Below are positions 24,574 to 37,600 of a DNA stretch of 64,000 nt, piece by piece. Each line of letters begins with the position of its first letter. Within the stretch, counting starts at the first letter, position 1. The position numbers were made by a program, and so were the translations under genes. The notes under the pieces were generated by a model, which worked only from the letters and a program-made list of their open reading frames with translations, did not search any database and had not been told where the DNA came from. The DNA is from Rhinopomastus cyanomelas (lineage: Eukaryota; Chordata; Aves; Bucerotiformes; Rhinopomastidae): contig VXBP01004192.1 of the NCBI GenBank assembly GCA_013400115.1, positions 19,163 to 83,162 on the forward strand. The letters run 5' to 3'.

Positions 24574-26168
24574 CTTTTCTGCCCAGAAGTAATCCTCCCC
24601 TCTGGCTTGGGCAACAACCAGCTTTCCAATGAGTCAGTGCAATTTATGTACACAGATGAGCAAGTTACCAAGTTGACTTTCAATAGGGCTCAGCATGAAC
24701 TTCATTAACCTATCACAGAAAGACTAAAACTGCTCTTCTGACAATGGAGCGGGAAGGATTTCACTTTCAGGTAATATATAATAAATCCAGCTTTCTCCCT
24801 CAAGAAGTTCCACACATTTCTAGCGCTTAATTCATGTCTATATACCAGCTCTTTCACGTCTTACACTCCAGCACCAGCGGAAGGGCTCCACCAAATACCA
24901 CAGCGCTAAAGAGAGAAGACGCAGCAGCAAACCACAGATTTTCTTCTGCCTTTAGTTGTATTTCTCCAGGCAAAGGCAGATCTGTTCATTCATACAAGCT
25001 TCAGACTGGAAAGCTTGCAGAGACTGCCAGTGAAGATGGGAAAAGCCTCACACGGGGATTATCACGGCTGACAATTAACATTAAGGTATAAACTCCATCC
25101 TAGCACAGAGATACAGGCAGAGCTGGAGAGCTGCAGCTGCAAACGCGACTGGGGAAATGGGAAAGCTAATTGCTTTAGATTAAACAAGCTTCCCGAGCAT
25201 CACTTCCAGTACCAGCGAGCCAAGCTGGTCCCTAGCAGGTCACATGTAACCGTCTCCAAACACAGTGTTTCAGGGAATGCTTTTCCTAGGAAAATTCAGC
25301 GAACGGAACACAAATGGAGACGTTGAGAACTTAATTCGTCTAACCTGAAAACAAGACTCATGAGATACTAGTTAATATTACAAAAACCAAAAGCACCCTA
25401 CATTGGCCAAGTTTGACCACAAACATACAAGCCTTTTTTTACAAAATATTCGCTTCGTTTTCTTCAGAAAAGCTTGAAGGAGACAGTAACAGAGCCGGAG
25501 CACGTTAGAAAAAACATTGCCAGGAAGCAACCAGAGGGTTCTTCAGTGCATGTTGGAGGAGGAGGAGGCAAGGGCTTGCTTTTCTTCTTAGCCAAAGCAA
25601 TTCAGTCACAGCAGACTTGAGTAATGGCGGGCATCCCCAGCAAAGTACGATTTTCCACAGTCCGCTTACTCAACATCCACATAGCAGGCTCCCCACATGC
25701 TCCATTGTGCCTTGCACCACTATGACAGCAATTCAACTGTCGTTGTGTGCCCACAAACCATGTATTTCCACACCCAAGACTGTAAGAAGGCTTGTAAGTG
25801 TTTATGAGTCAGGATTCTGCCTGAAGCACCACCAGCTCTAACTGGTGGCTATAAAGATCACATCCTGTAGGAGGCAAAGATCTCCGCACTGCCATCAGAC
25901 CCTTGCACTAGCTAGGTCAGACATACACAGAACATGAAGATACGTCTATGATTTGCTTGTCACATAGCAGTGTGGATTCCATCTAGTGTAGAAATCCACA
26001 AAACTTATGTACATAGCACCTTGAAAAGTACCATGGTACTCTGACATTGTAATTCCAAGAACAAAAGTCCTCTATTATACGTCAGGTTAATCACAGCAAT
26101 TCAGCTTTACAAGCGTTTTACAAGTGTTGTCAAATCTCCTAAATGGAAGTAAAAATGTGGATATAAAT

Positions 26169-27540
26169 CACACAGTATCACAGTAATGATAAGGTTGGAA
26201 AAGACCTCAAAGATCATCCAGTCCAACCTAAATCCAAAAAGACCCAGTAATCCTAACATCTAGATCAGGCCAATCAGCACCTCATCCAGCCTAACCTTGA
26301 ACACCTCCAGGGACGGCGACTCAACCAGCTCCGTGGGCAGCCCATTCCAAAACCAGATCACTCTTTCAGTGAAAAATCCCTTCCTAATGCCAAGTCTAAA
26401 CCTCCCCTGATGGAGCTTAAGACTAGGACCTCTTGTCTTGTCTCCAATAGCCAGGGAGAAAAGACCGACCCCTGCCTGACTACAACCACCTTTCAGATAG
26501 TTACAGACAGCGATAAGGTCACCCCTGAGCCTCCTCTTTTCCAGGCTAAACAAACCCAGCTCCCTCAGCCTCTCCTCATAGGGCTGATCTTCCAGCCCCT
26601 TAACCATTCCAGTTGCCCTTCTTTGGACTCGTTCCAGCACCTCGACATCTTTCTTAAACTGAGGGGCCCAGAACTGAACACAATACTCCAGGTGTGGTCT
26701 AACTAGTGNNNNNNNNNNNNNNNNNNNNNNNNNNNNNNNNNNNNNNNNNNNNNNNNNNNNNNNNNNNNNNNNNNNNNNNNNNNNNNNNNNNNNNNNNNNN
26801 NNNNNNNNNNNNNNNNNNNNNNNNNNNNNNNNNNNNNNNNNNNNNNNNNNNNNNNNNNNNNNNNNNNNNNNNNNNNNNNNNNNNNNNNNNNNNNNNNNNN
26901 NNNNNNNNNNNNNNNNNNNNNNNNNNNNNNNNNNNNNNNNNNNNNNNNNNNNNNNNNNNNNNNNNNNNNNNNNNNNNNNNNNNNNNNNNNNNNNNNNNNN
27001 NNNNNNNNNNNNNNNNNNNNNNNNNNNNNNNNNNNNNNNNNNNNNNNNNNNNNNNNNNNNNNNNNNNNNNNNNNNNNNNNNNNNNNNNNNNNNNNNNNNN
27101 NNNNNGTCTGCCAGTTTAGATAACCAGTCGTCCTGAAGACAGTCTACCCTGTTGTTGAAGACAGAGGCAAGGGAGGCATTAAGTACCTCTGCCTTATCCT
27201 CATCTCTAGTTACTAAATGTCCCTCCATGTCCAGTAAGGAGTGGAGGTTATTACTGCCCCTCTTTTTTCCATTGATGGACTTGTAAAAGCTCTTCCTATT
27301 GTCCTTAACAGAAGTGGCCAGCCTGAGTTCAAGTTGGGCCGTTGCCTCTCTAATTTTCCTCCTACACGACCTGACAATTCCTCGATACATGACTTGATTG
27401 ACCTGACCCTTTTTCCAAAGGTGACACATCCTCTTTTTGTCGCTTGATTCTTTCAGAATTTCCTTACTCATCCAGGCTGGTCTTTTTCCCCTACGACTCA
27501 TCTTACGACACACAGGGTCGTAATATAATTGACAGGATGA
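26169..27540 (-). mobile_element. CR1 LINE, ORF2 interrupted by an assembly gap
   Basis: Read on the minus strand, the 5' part (27540 to 27106) encodes a CR1 ORF2 linker with residues such as RRGKRPAWMSKEIL, LELRLATSVKDNRKSFYKSI and EDKAEVLNASLASVFNN. The gap follows. Then 26708 to 26260 encodes the ORF2 C-terminus (LVRPHLEYCVQFWAP, LERVQRRATGMVKGLEDQPY, FSLEKRRLRGDLI) to its stop. The 3' UTR ends near 26169 with TCATTACTGTGATACTGTG, not the ATTCTATG tail. The visible frame is open, so the insertion is relatively young. The reverse-transcriptase core is missing, in the gap or deleted. Confidence 0.9.
26709..27105. other. Assembly gap (397 Ns)
   Basis: A run of N inside the CR1 ORF2. The flanking ORF2 pieces are normally separated by the RT palm, expected to be well over 1 kb. 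Either the gap length is underestimated or the element has an internal deletion. Confidence 0.98.
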
Positions 27541-30249
27541 GTCAATTATATACCTACCTCTGACTGAAGGACAAACTAACAAATTAACTATGTCTGCCTG
27601 ACCACAACAACAAACAACTCCTTGCGAGAAAAAGCGTTTTAAATCCTGAAAGCAATACTGTTCTACACTAGGCAATGTTGTCTATTCCTCTCTGCTCATA
27701 TTTGAGCAATTTTGTGGAAACCCCGTTCCTGACCTTGCAGAGCAAGTGCATCAAAATGGAGTCTGATTATTTTTCAGCCCAAGACAAAAAAAACTCTCAT
27801 CTGAGCTGCCAAAAGCAGTTTTTACTTCCATGCTTGCTGAAGTAGGTCATGAAATAAGCAGCTCCACCAAACTCACTGCCCTAGATGCAAAGCCCTGAAT
27901 GCTCCACTGGAAAGGGAGCTGTCTGTTACCCGTGTGCTTGGGACAGGAGAGAAGGATGTTCCACAACAAATACAAAGAGCATATCAAAATATGACTGCAA
28001 AAGGAAATAAAGGATGATGCTAAAATTACTGACAGACATTTGGCACTCAAAAAAGAGCTGCTACGTAGAGAAAAACTGAATGGCACACAGGAACAATCAG
28101 CAGAAACCACCCACCTTTGGAGCAAGATAAAAAACAGCATCTGTTCAAATGCTATTTACAAAACAATTTCTCAAATGCCTGTGTGGCATTAATGCTTTTC
28201 TCAAAATCCTTACTCACAGCATCCTTGCCAACTCAGAAGACCATCTCTGCATAGTCTCTGCCCTATTCCACCTAGCTAAATAATGACTATAAGGACTTTG
28301 TAAAACTGTTTAAAATCACTCTCTCAAGCATTAAATGCCAAAAGGCAATATGGAAATGGTCACTCCCACACACAAGAGTGACTAGCTGATTCAAAATTGT
28401 GATTTATTTTTAATAAGTACATGTGCACATCTGAGTCATGTATGTTCTTCATCTTCAGATAAAATTACTCTTGAGATTAACTTCATCTTGGATGCCATCA
28501 TTCTGTTCAACTTTCTGATCAGAAAAATCCAAGCTGTGAATCAAAGTGCCGGTTTGGGCCATCGGCTCCTTGTTACTTGGCAATTGCATGATCCCACCAT
28601 GCAACCAGAAATGGGTGTTCCAACATGCACCACAGCATTCTCCTTCAACATCACTTGGAAGAAGGGCTAAAGAAATAAAAAAAACCACCCCACCCCAAGT
28701 AAAGAGATAAAGCGTGTCTCCCGTAAGACACTAACTGCAAGTGTTCCAAAAGCTTCCTCCTTTCCGAGCTCCACCTCATCTGCCTGGCCAGTAAATTCAG
28801 CACACAATATAGCACTGTGATACACTTTTGAAGGAAGCAAGAAGTTCTAGCAACAGCCTTTTTAAATTATGACTAGAAGCTCTATTAATATAAAAGCTTT
28901 TCAGGAAAAAATTGCGGCCTCAAAGCGGCAAAGTTAACTCCAGCTAAAGAACCAGAGATTTTGCAGAGTGCAGGCAGCAAGTCACTCGGTGTACTCAATC
29001 TCATGTGGTGCTGCTGCCAAAATGGAGTCTGGATATTCATGCAACACTTACTCCCAGTGCCTTCACTTGCTTGGAAACAGTCTCAAGCAACAAAGCCTCT
29101 GCTCACTCAGTCAGTGCCATGCATCGCACAGAATGACTGCAGCCTGAACGAAAGCCAAATTACACGCCGTCATAAATTTTCCAGGCAGTTCATAAAGCAC
29201 AAGAGCAGCTTCTCTGGAGCTTGCTTCATTACCAGTGATATACTTTGCGTGTAATACAACTCTTCCTTCTCAAGACAGAGACTAGATTGGTCTCTTTAGA
29301 ATGAATCCCTTAAAAGTCCAAGTGGAGAATGCGACTCTCCTCTTAAACACAACATCCTCAAACTTAGAGGAGACCACACAATGTTGTACTAGTGTAATTA
29401 TCAGATCTACTCAATCTTTCGACAATGGGATTTCTGTTATCGCTACCCTAGAAACTTTGTCCCTTGACAACGGGAATAGCTTTGCCACTAGCAGCAGCCT
29501 CCCTTGGGAGCTCAGTATGCTGCAGATGCCATTATGCATCACAACTACGCCATGCTTTACCGACCCACAAAACACTCAGCTCCCCCTTTCCCCTCTGCAG
29601 GAAGCCAAGAGGATTTCCCAAGTCACATGAGAAATTAGAGCATTTTCACTCCAAAAAAGGCGCTGGATACATTCCGCTGGGAAGTCTCCGCACTTTCTCA
29701 GCTCATGTTTCAGACCGGTTCCAAATCAGCTTCAACTACATTTAAAAGATTACTGCTGCACTGCATTTTGCCTGCGTATGAGCTTCGCCTAGAACCAGAA
29801 AACATGAACAGGATGCAGTATATCAGTTTGTTCCTCGCGGCGAACATTACATACGGCGACCAGAGCGATCACACGGGGAAACCATCAGCCGGACCCCAGC
29901 TGCTGCTGTACAACAGACAACTGAAAAATTCCTGATCCACGTTCATGCAGTCTCAGACAGCCCGTTTTCTCTGAAGATCTTCATGCATGTTATGGTTTAT
30001 GCCTGCCCACCCAGCAACGAACTCCACACAGCCCCTCTCCAGCGGGATGGGGAAGAGACAACACAAGGAAAAGCACAAGGGCTGATGAGACGCAGGACAG
30101 GGAGGGCAGCTCACCATCTATGGTCATGGGCAAAAGACAGGCTTAACTTGCGGAAACATCAATCCAATTCAACAAAGCCATCAAACAGTCACTAACTGAA
30201 CCAGAGTAGGATATTAAATTAGTCATCATAAATACAACTAGATCTTAAA

Positions 30250-30960
30250 TAAACTCTCCCCCCAACTCCTCCCTTCCTCCCAAACCCCAGCTTCACCACC
30301 TTGTCCCCCTCAGCACAGCAAGGCAGGGAATGAGGACTGCAGTCAGTCCCAGTCCATTCCATGTTGCTCCTGCCACTTCTTACTCCTCAAAGGGAACTCC
30401 TCACTGTCCTCCCCCAGGACATTCTGGTGTCTCTGCCACAGCAGACAGTCCTCTACAAACTTATCTCACCAGTGTGAGTCTTTTCATGGGTAGCAGTCCT
30501 CCCAGCAACGGGCTTCTCCCAGAGTTACAGCCTTCTCTGGGAGCAGTCCTCCTGCTCCAGCACAGGGTCCTCCATAGAGTGCTGAGGGGACTCTACCACT
30601 TGTCACTAAAGTCACACCCTGCCATCCCACTACAGACCCAAGTGCAAAGTGGAATGACTGCTCCAGTAAGCCTCCCCAAGTCCTGCCTCACTGACCTGGG
30701 TGTCTGCATGACTCGCTTGCTCTCTCTCCTGTTCCACCCTTCTCAAAAAAACAAAAAAGACCCCCCTAAAACCGCATCCTGCCCAGCAGGTTTTCACTCC
30801 AATATGTTAGAATGGGCAACGCGCTCAGCCTTGGCCAGAAGCAGGTTCAACTTGGAGTCAGAGAATTTTCTCAAAGCTTCTTACAGGGCCATGCCAGCAG
30901 CCTCTGCCTTCACTATCTACCCTCCACATTCCCTGTGCACAAACCCAACATAATTTGTCA
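30250..30960 (-). repeat. Old repeat-like block, possibly ERV LTR-related
   Basis: The plus strand carries many phrases such as CAGTCCTCCCAGCAACGGGC and GGAGCAGTCCTCCTGCTCCA. Farther on it has ACTCCAATATGTTAGAATGG and a CACAAACCCAACATAA end. These resemble, from memory, a frequent bird repeat with long stretches of CTCC/TGCAG-type sequence and a CAAACCCAACA terminus, in reverse orientation. The resemblance is remembered, not searched. The 207-codon plus-strand frame here looks like a by-product of this low-complexity composition. Confidence 0.3.
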
Positions 30961-31958
30961 GTGGTATTAAAAGTTGTCAATTTAAGAATTACTTTGCCAG
31001 GAAGAAAGCTCACAATCGCTCAAGTCTAGATATCTAAGAAAAATGCTGTGGGCATATTATGAGGGTGTACTATTAAAACACTGTTTAAGAGGCTAGAATA
31101 ACTGTTTCCTTTTGCAATAATCTGTCACAACTAGTTCGTTTGATTTTGAGACATACCTTAAAGTCCACTACTCTGATTAAATTTCACAGCCTGGGTGAGC
31201 ATCCATTTGCTATTCATTCTACAGATTTGAGCTGCAAATCAAAAAGAACACAGCATCGTTAAGAGACAGTTTTTGGCAGAAAAAAATGAGGGGACAATTA
31301 TCACTGTGCCTGAACAAGGGGAGCTCCAGCACCTAAGTGACAGCTAGGTGCACAGATGAAGGAAACCACAGAGGAAAACAGCAGCTGAGGAGGAACAAAC
31401 AGTCATGGCTGAGCTGATGCCACTAATTCACATCCCGGCTGATGGTGAGCAAGCCCGTATGTCACAGGAGTACCTCCTGCTACACCTTCTACAAATCATT
31501 GACACAGGCATAAATTTACACGGACCATATGGTGGGTTCTAACTGCATGGTTCTCCAGGCTGCTTTCCCAGCCATTTCTAAAACACATAAGCCTTCACTG
31601 CAGAAGCCAGCTATCTCCATTACTACCATCAGGGAACAAGGTTTTCCTTAGCAGCCTGGAGGCATAGCAATAATCAGCATGACACCAAGCATACAAACCC
31701 ACCGTACAGCTTCAGGAAAGGTGAGATTCTCTGTAACAAGATAAAGCAAGGAAAGCTCTGCCCAGCTTGGCGCTTTCCAAGGTAGAGAGACGCAGAACAG
31801 TAAGTCTGGAGTAACTTCAGACTCTTTTCCAGCAACTGACCTAGAAAACTGGAGGATGAGCTGGAAACTCCCTTCACAATCTCGAGGGAATGCTGTTTGC
31901 CAGCTGCCAACGCTACAAACACTCAATCTATGAAACACCCAAAACTGCGTGCACATTG

Positions 31959-32032
31959 ATCCAAGACACCAAGTTACATCATCGATCCAAGACACCAAGT
32001 TACATCATCGATCCAAGACACCAAGTTACATT
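31959..32032. repeat. 26-bp tandem repeat, about 2.8 copies
   Basis: The unit ATCCAAGACACCAAGTTACA plus TCATCG repeats head to tail without mismatches, the last copy ending partway. Perfect identity indicates recent expansion and likely length variation. Confidence 0.95.
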
Positions 32033-33861
32033 GCATTCCTCTTTCCAACCCATGACAAGGCTAGCAGCAAAGGTGTCCTCACCTAACTCTGTACTGACAT
32101 GCTCTGCAGTGCCTATCTGATGGAGAGCTCAGGTGTCCCCAGCTCCTGCACCCATACAGACGAGTAGATGCTACAGTGCAAAGCCAAGGCTTACCACTTC
32201 TATCTGCCAACCAAATCTCCCTCACTCCATTCCTAGAACCTCACAAAACTGAGGCTACATAAACTCTGGAAAACAAAGAGCAGCAAACTAAATACGCACC
32301 CTGGGGCCTCCGTGGTGAGAGCAATCACAGTTGTTACCAGAGCATTACTCCAAAATCCTCTCAAAACAGAGACACATTCCACAAAGCCTTTCTTAGGCTT
32401 TACAAAACGTTCTAGGCTATTCCCAGCAGGCTGCAGGACAGAGCACAAGGCTGACCATCACCCAGAAGAAGTTTTTTTGTGGTGGTCACCTTCCGCTAGA
32501 TCCTTCATGAATTATATATCAAAATCAAAAACCAATCTTAATTATTACAATTGGCAGTTTCAGACATTTGAGAGTTCTCATTACATAGGAGTCCTTTCCT
32601 CCTGGGGAAGCCACCTAAAGCACATCACTGAAACAGGCTTGTTCACTGCGTTTTCCTCCCTCTACTGCTTCTGAAAGTTGTTCCACATTTCTTAATTCCC
32701 TAAGAGCTGCCAAGAATGCAGAAGACAGTGGATATGCTTGGTATTTTACACAAGACATAAGCAATGCCCCAAGGACTTGCCCAAGTGGAAAATAATTGCA
32801 CATCACATTCAAGTGCTGTATACTTTCATCTCCATCACAATGACATCTCATTTTGATGTCAATTAAGACCTTAATAATGGAAAGGAAAACCTTTTGCCAG
32901 AGCTTCAATAGAAAAGGGACAAATCATTTTCTTTTCAACATTAAATACTCAAGGACAAAAGAGTCCTTAAAGCCAGATGGCTGTAGTTCACCCAAATACC
33001 AAAAGTACCAAAAGCCATGTTTTCTCCCTCCAAGAGCGCTTCAGAGAGGAGCAGTTCCTCTCCATGTCTAGCAGCACGCACAGTTTGGTCTAGCAAAACC
33101 TGCCAAGGATAATTCCTCATGCCATACAGGGCTACCAGAGGCCATGGGAGCAGAAAGCAGGGGAAGTAACCACCAGCTGATAACTGATAACTAAGGAAAT
33201 TTAAACACCAAACAAAAAGACAACCAATAACAAAAACAGTGCCACCCAACATCTAAAACAAGCTCTACATTCCCATGGGCCTACAAACTGGAGAATAAGT
33301 TTCTGATTTCTGTCATCCTAATCCTATTTTGCAGAAAAGTTACTCACGGCACAAATACTAAAGGAAGTCCTAAAAGTTAGGTTTTACCTTCACGACTGGG
33401 CAGGATCATATCTCACTGAAAGTTTCATCTTTAAGATTATTTTAAAAAGAGCTTTAGAAAACTAACAACTGCTATTTTTCCATCACTTTTTTAGGCTTGT
33501 CCCTGTTAAGGAGAGTTTTACCCATCCTGACTGAGTATGGCCAAGAGGCACTGCCCATAGAGAAAAACACTTACCCTGAAGCTTTCATATCGATAGACCT
33601 TAGCATGACATTTTCTGCCATGGGTTCTATTCTGAATTGATACATCTATTATGTGATAAGGTGTTCCAGAAAAATAGCTGGGACGTAGATCTTGTGAGAC
33701 ACTCACTGTGTGAGCTGAGGATAACCAGATGTTAAATAACATTCAGCTGTATCACAGAGTCATTCCCTTACGTCCCCTAACACACACAGCACTCTACAGG
33801 CACAAGTACGGTACTGTTGTTTTTAAGCGTGTGTTCAGCTCTAACAAGGACGGTCATTCAA

Positions 33862-34672
33862 GGAGGGGGTGGCCACTTGGGGTGATTATAAGGCTCTGGT
33901 GAGAGAATGTAGGGATGCAACTAGAAAGGCCAAGGCCTCCTTGGAATTGAACCTTGCAAGAGGTCAAGGGCAACAAAAAGGGCTTCTTCAAATACATTGC
34001 AGGTGAAACTAAAACTAGAGGCAACGTAGGGTCCCTGCTGAATGAGGTGGGTGCCCTGGAGACAGAGGATGCAGAGAAGGCAGAGATACTCAACGCTTTC
34101 TTTGCATCTGTCTATACTTCGGGGGGCTGTCTTGATATCAAGCCCCAAACTGATGAGGCTTGTGGGGAAGTCAAGGCAAGAGAGGAGCCTGCCTTGGCTA
34201 ACGACGACTGGGTTAGGGATAAGTTGAGCAAACTGGATGTGCACAAATCCATGGACCCAGATGGAATGCACCCGCTTGTACTAAGGGAAACAGTGGAAGT
34301 CATTGCTAGGCCACTCTCCATCATCTTTGCTAAGTCATGGGGATCAGGAGAGGTGCCTGGGGACTGGAGGGTAGCAAATGTCACTACAATCTTCACAAAG
34401 GGAAAGAAGGAGGACCCAGGTAACTATAGACAGGTCAGCCTCACCTCCATCCCAGGAAAGGTGATGGAGCAATTTGTTCTAGAGGCTGTCTCCAGGCACA
34501 TCAAGGACAGGAGGGTCATTAGGGACAGTCAGCATGGCTTCACCAAGGGAAAGTCATGCTTGACCAACCTGATAGCCTTTTATGAGGGCGTAACCAGGTG
34601 GATGGATGAGGGCAGAGCAGAGGATGTCATCTGTCTTGACTTGAGGAAGGCATTTGACACGGTCTCTCACAG
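33862..34672 (+). mobile_element. CR1 LINE, central ORF2 fragment cut off by a single-N join
   Basis: The sense strand encodes the ORF2 linker (KEGVATWGDYKALVREC, then RKAKASLELNLA). A 2-base loss near 33957 shifts frame relative to the sister copy at 63402. The frame resumes with GNKKGFFKYIAGETKTRGN and ALETEDAEKAEILNAFFASV. Reverse-transcriptase blocks follow: NYRQVSLTSIPGKVMEQF, DSQHGFTKGKSCLTNLIAFY, and motif A with its catalytic aspartate, LDLRKAFDTVSH. The sequence then stops at the N. The rest of the RT, including the second catalytic motif, and the 3' UTR are absent. Confidence 0.95.
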
Positions 34673-34673
34673 N
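34673..34673. other. Single-N contig join truncating a CR1
   Basis: CR1 RT coding sequence ends abruptly at the N and non-CR1 AT-rich DNA begins right after it. The single N therefore probably hides well over 1 kb of missing element. Confidence 0.85.
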
Positions 34674-37600
34674 TATTTCAAGATAGTATCATGAAACAAT
34701 TGCCAAAAAAGAAACCTAAACCAGACATATACTCCTTTCCTCTTCCACACAAAGAAAGCCCCGGGTTGGTGTTCTCCAGACACTACCAAGTAAAGCTTTT
34801 TTTCCTATTCACTGAATGGACATATCAGAAGGAATGATTTTTTTCTTTTTTCTTTTTAAATTCAGCCTCTTTTGCAAATTTATTTTGCTCTGGAAGGGTA
34901 ATCAAGGGAATGTTTCAACCACTTCCACACACAAAAAAGTACTTGCTGGTCACCCCTGTCTAAAGTTTTGTGCATGAAAAGGAAAAAAAGCCAATATACT
35001 CTAATTAAAAAAGGCTAAAAAGCACAAAATTTTGAACTTGGTACTGATATGCCACTGTTCTATAAATAGCTAAGGGCAGATTCACTCCTCTCATTTGAAG
35101 TAAAAATGTTCCTGTTTTGAAAGGTTTCTCCTTTTAAGCTACAGGCTCCTTTGTGGCAGTAGATCTGTTATCAGGCAGCTGACCTTGCTTTGCCTTGGGT
35201 TTTAATCAACTTAGCCCACGCTGGAGTGTGCAAGTGGCAACGACAGCCACAAGAAACGGTTGTCTTTACCACCCTCTGCTAGGATGAGGCAAGTGCGAAG
35301 TCAGCAGGACACTAAGTGCCCATGTGGGAAGGGCAGGAGGAAAGGCACAGGATAAAAAAAGAAGTTTGGTGGAAAGACCAATCTTTATGGTCAAATAAGC
35401 TCACCCTAAAGCTGCCGCCACATTCAAAGTATTCTGCTGGTTTGGGACTTACTTATAAAGGCAGCTCAAGCCACATCACATCTTGACTTCCCAAGTGACA
35501 CCATAAGCACCTATCTCTGGTGTGCAGCTTGCACATCACTGCTCCCACAGATGTTCTCACATGGAAGACACTGGAGGTCAGGTAGGCAACAAGTGCAGCC
35601 AAAAATCCAGCAAGCATGATTGTTTTATGCCACTTTAAACCACTGGACAGCTATCAGTTACTCAGCTTTTTTATCATTCATTTGAAACTTACAATCAGCA
35701 GTAAGCAAAGTCAGGAAAACAGAAGTTCAGTTTACTAAGGAGGTCGGCAAATGTCCATCCTCAGCAAAAATACAGACACCACATCAACATATTCTTCCAC
35801 GTTTCACTACCCTTGCAGCCAGACACTGCCACTACGCAAGTTTTGCAACCCCCAAGCTTCAAATGCTTAGCTTGTTTCAAGACATGGGCAACCACAGGGC
35901 AATACACTGTTGCTTCTGACAGGCAGAGCTTAAGGTAATTTTGGGGGCCTCACAGGGAAATTACCACCACGCAGCTGAGCAACAGCTTCTCTGGAAGTCA
36001 ATGCTGCAACAGCTTCAGCCAAGGCACAGCAAAGGCCTGCCAAATACACCTTTTATCTGTACTGAATACAGAACAGCTTCAGCACCATGTACCTTACATC
36101 CTCCTCCTGACATTTTTCATTTCCCATGATGTTGCATAGTCCTGTTGTCTCTGCAGAAATCATTCTCCAACGCATCCTTAATAGAGGATGCACAAAAATC
36201 TTACCCCACGTGGAAGGCTGATCATTGCTGGTAACAGCAGTCATCATCCGGAGAAGAGAGAAAACCCGACAGGTCATGTCATGCCTGCCTGAAATATGTT
36301 TACAGTTCAGTCTGTCCTTCTCAGGCTTGGAGGTCACTAGGGGTGACCGTTCCTGCGCCACCCCGAATTGCTAGGGCTAACTGCCACAGAAATAACCACT
36401 CTGAGCCCAACCCTTTACACAGATCTTTTTTCCAGATCTGAACTAGCTGGTTACACACTGATCCAGCACAACTCATTCGCTGGCCACGTGCACTAAGAAA
36501 CACAGTAAGAGACGCACCTTCACAGGAAGAAAGCCAAGAAGATAAGGCACGTAAAAGTAGAGCATTTTATTTAAGTCCATTATGGACAGCCACGTACTTG
36601 AAAACATTTTTAGCTTACTGTTTTGAGAACCTTTTCTCTAAGGGACTATGTCTCAGCCTCACTGCATCTCAGCACCATGGAGGTCTTGCCTTTGGCAGCT
36701 TAGCCACAGCACCAAGAACAAGTATGGGGCAAAGAAGGGCTTCCCTTGCTTCAGAAGGAAGTTTTCTCCAAGGAACAGCCACTGTGATTCTCTCTCAGTA
36801 CTTCTCTAAGGGTAAGCACGGAGTGAAGTATCAACATATTTCGGGTTACAGAAAAAACAGCAGCAATTTTTTGTATTAAGCAGTAGAAATTACCACAGGA
36901 CAAAGGTCCTAACTGGGAGGTAGTACTGAGATTTATGGCTGTGGTGCATCCTAACAGTTGATAACTCAGCAAGAAAGCTAGGCTGAGAAATGCTGCCTAA
37001 TCACTTGTCAAAAGTTCCAACCCCATCCTACTTCTGTTGCTTGAAAAGTCAGTACAGGGGATTGTGCTTTTGTACTATCCAGCAGACCTTGTAACAGTCC
37101 TGGCTCATCAGCACCAAGCAGGCTTCCCCCCACCTCCGCTACTGCTTTTCCATCCTTTGCCACTTCTCGCATGTGGCTGGTCTACAGGAAATTAAACCAC
37201 ATTCAAAACTTTTATTCCTCTGCAAGTTGCTTACTGATAACCACTTTTGCCATTTCTGGGCTTCCACCAGCAGAAGTACCCTTGGCCTGACTAACCCAAC
37301 CATCTTGTTCACCCTCTGTCTTCACATGCAACCTCCCAACAGTGCATCAGATCCTCAGTGCTCCCTCCCAGCTGAGAGGCACATACAGCACTGGTTTAAA
37401 ACAAACACCACTACTAATCATGTTTTGCTTCACTAACTACTCTGCCATATCCATTTCCAAAGCTGGAGCCATCCATTCATGTCCCCTGACATCACACACC
37501 GCCCCAAGCTACTTGAGCAGCTTCTCCGTGGCAAGCAAGCCAGCTAACACTCTCCCTTCTCCTCCCGTACAAGGTGGCTTCTACTCTCACAGACATGTAA

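Noticed and set aside
26260..27675. 471-codon minus-strand protein
   Set aside because: It is CR1 ORF2 sequence joined through 397 Ns, not a host gene; its continuity depends on the arbitrary gap length.
30330..30953. 207-codon plus-strand frame
   Set aside because: Overlaps a suspected old repeat with CTCC-rich composition; no recognisable domain.
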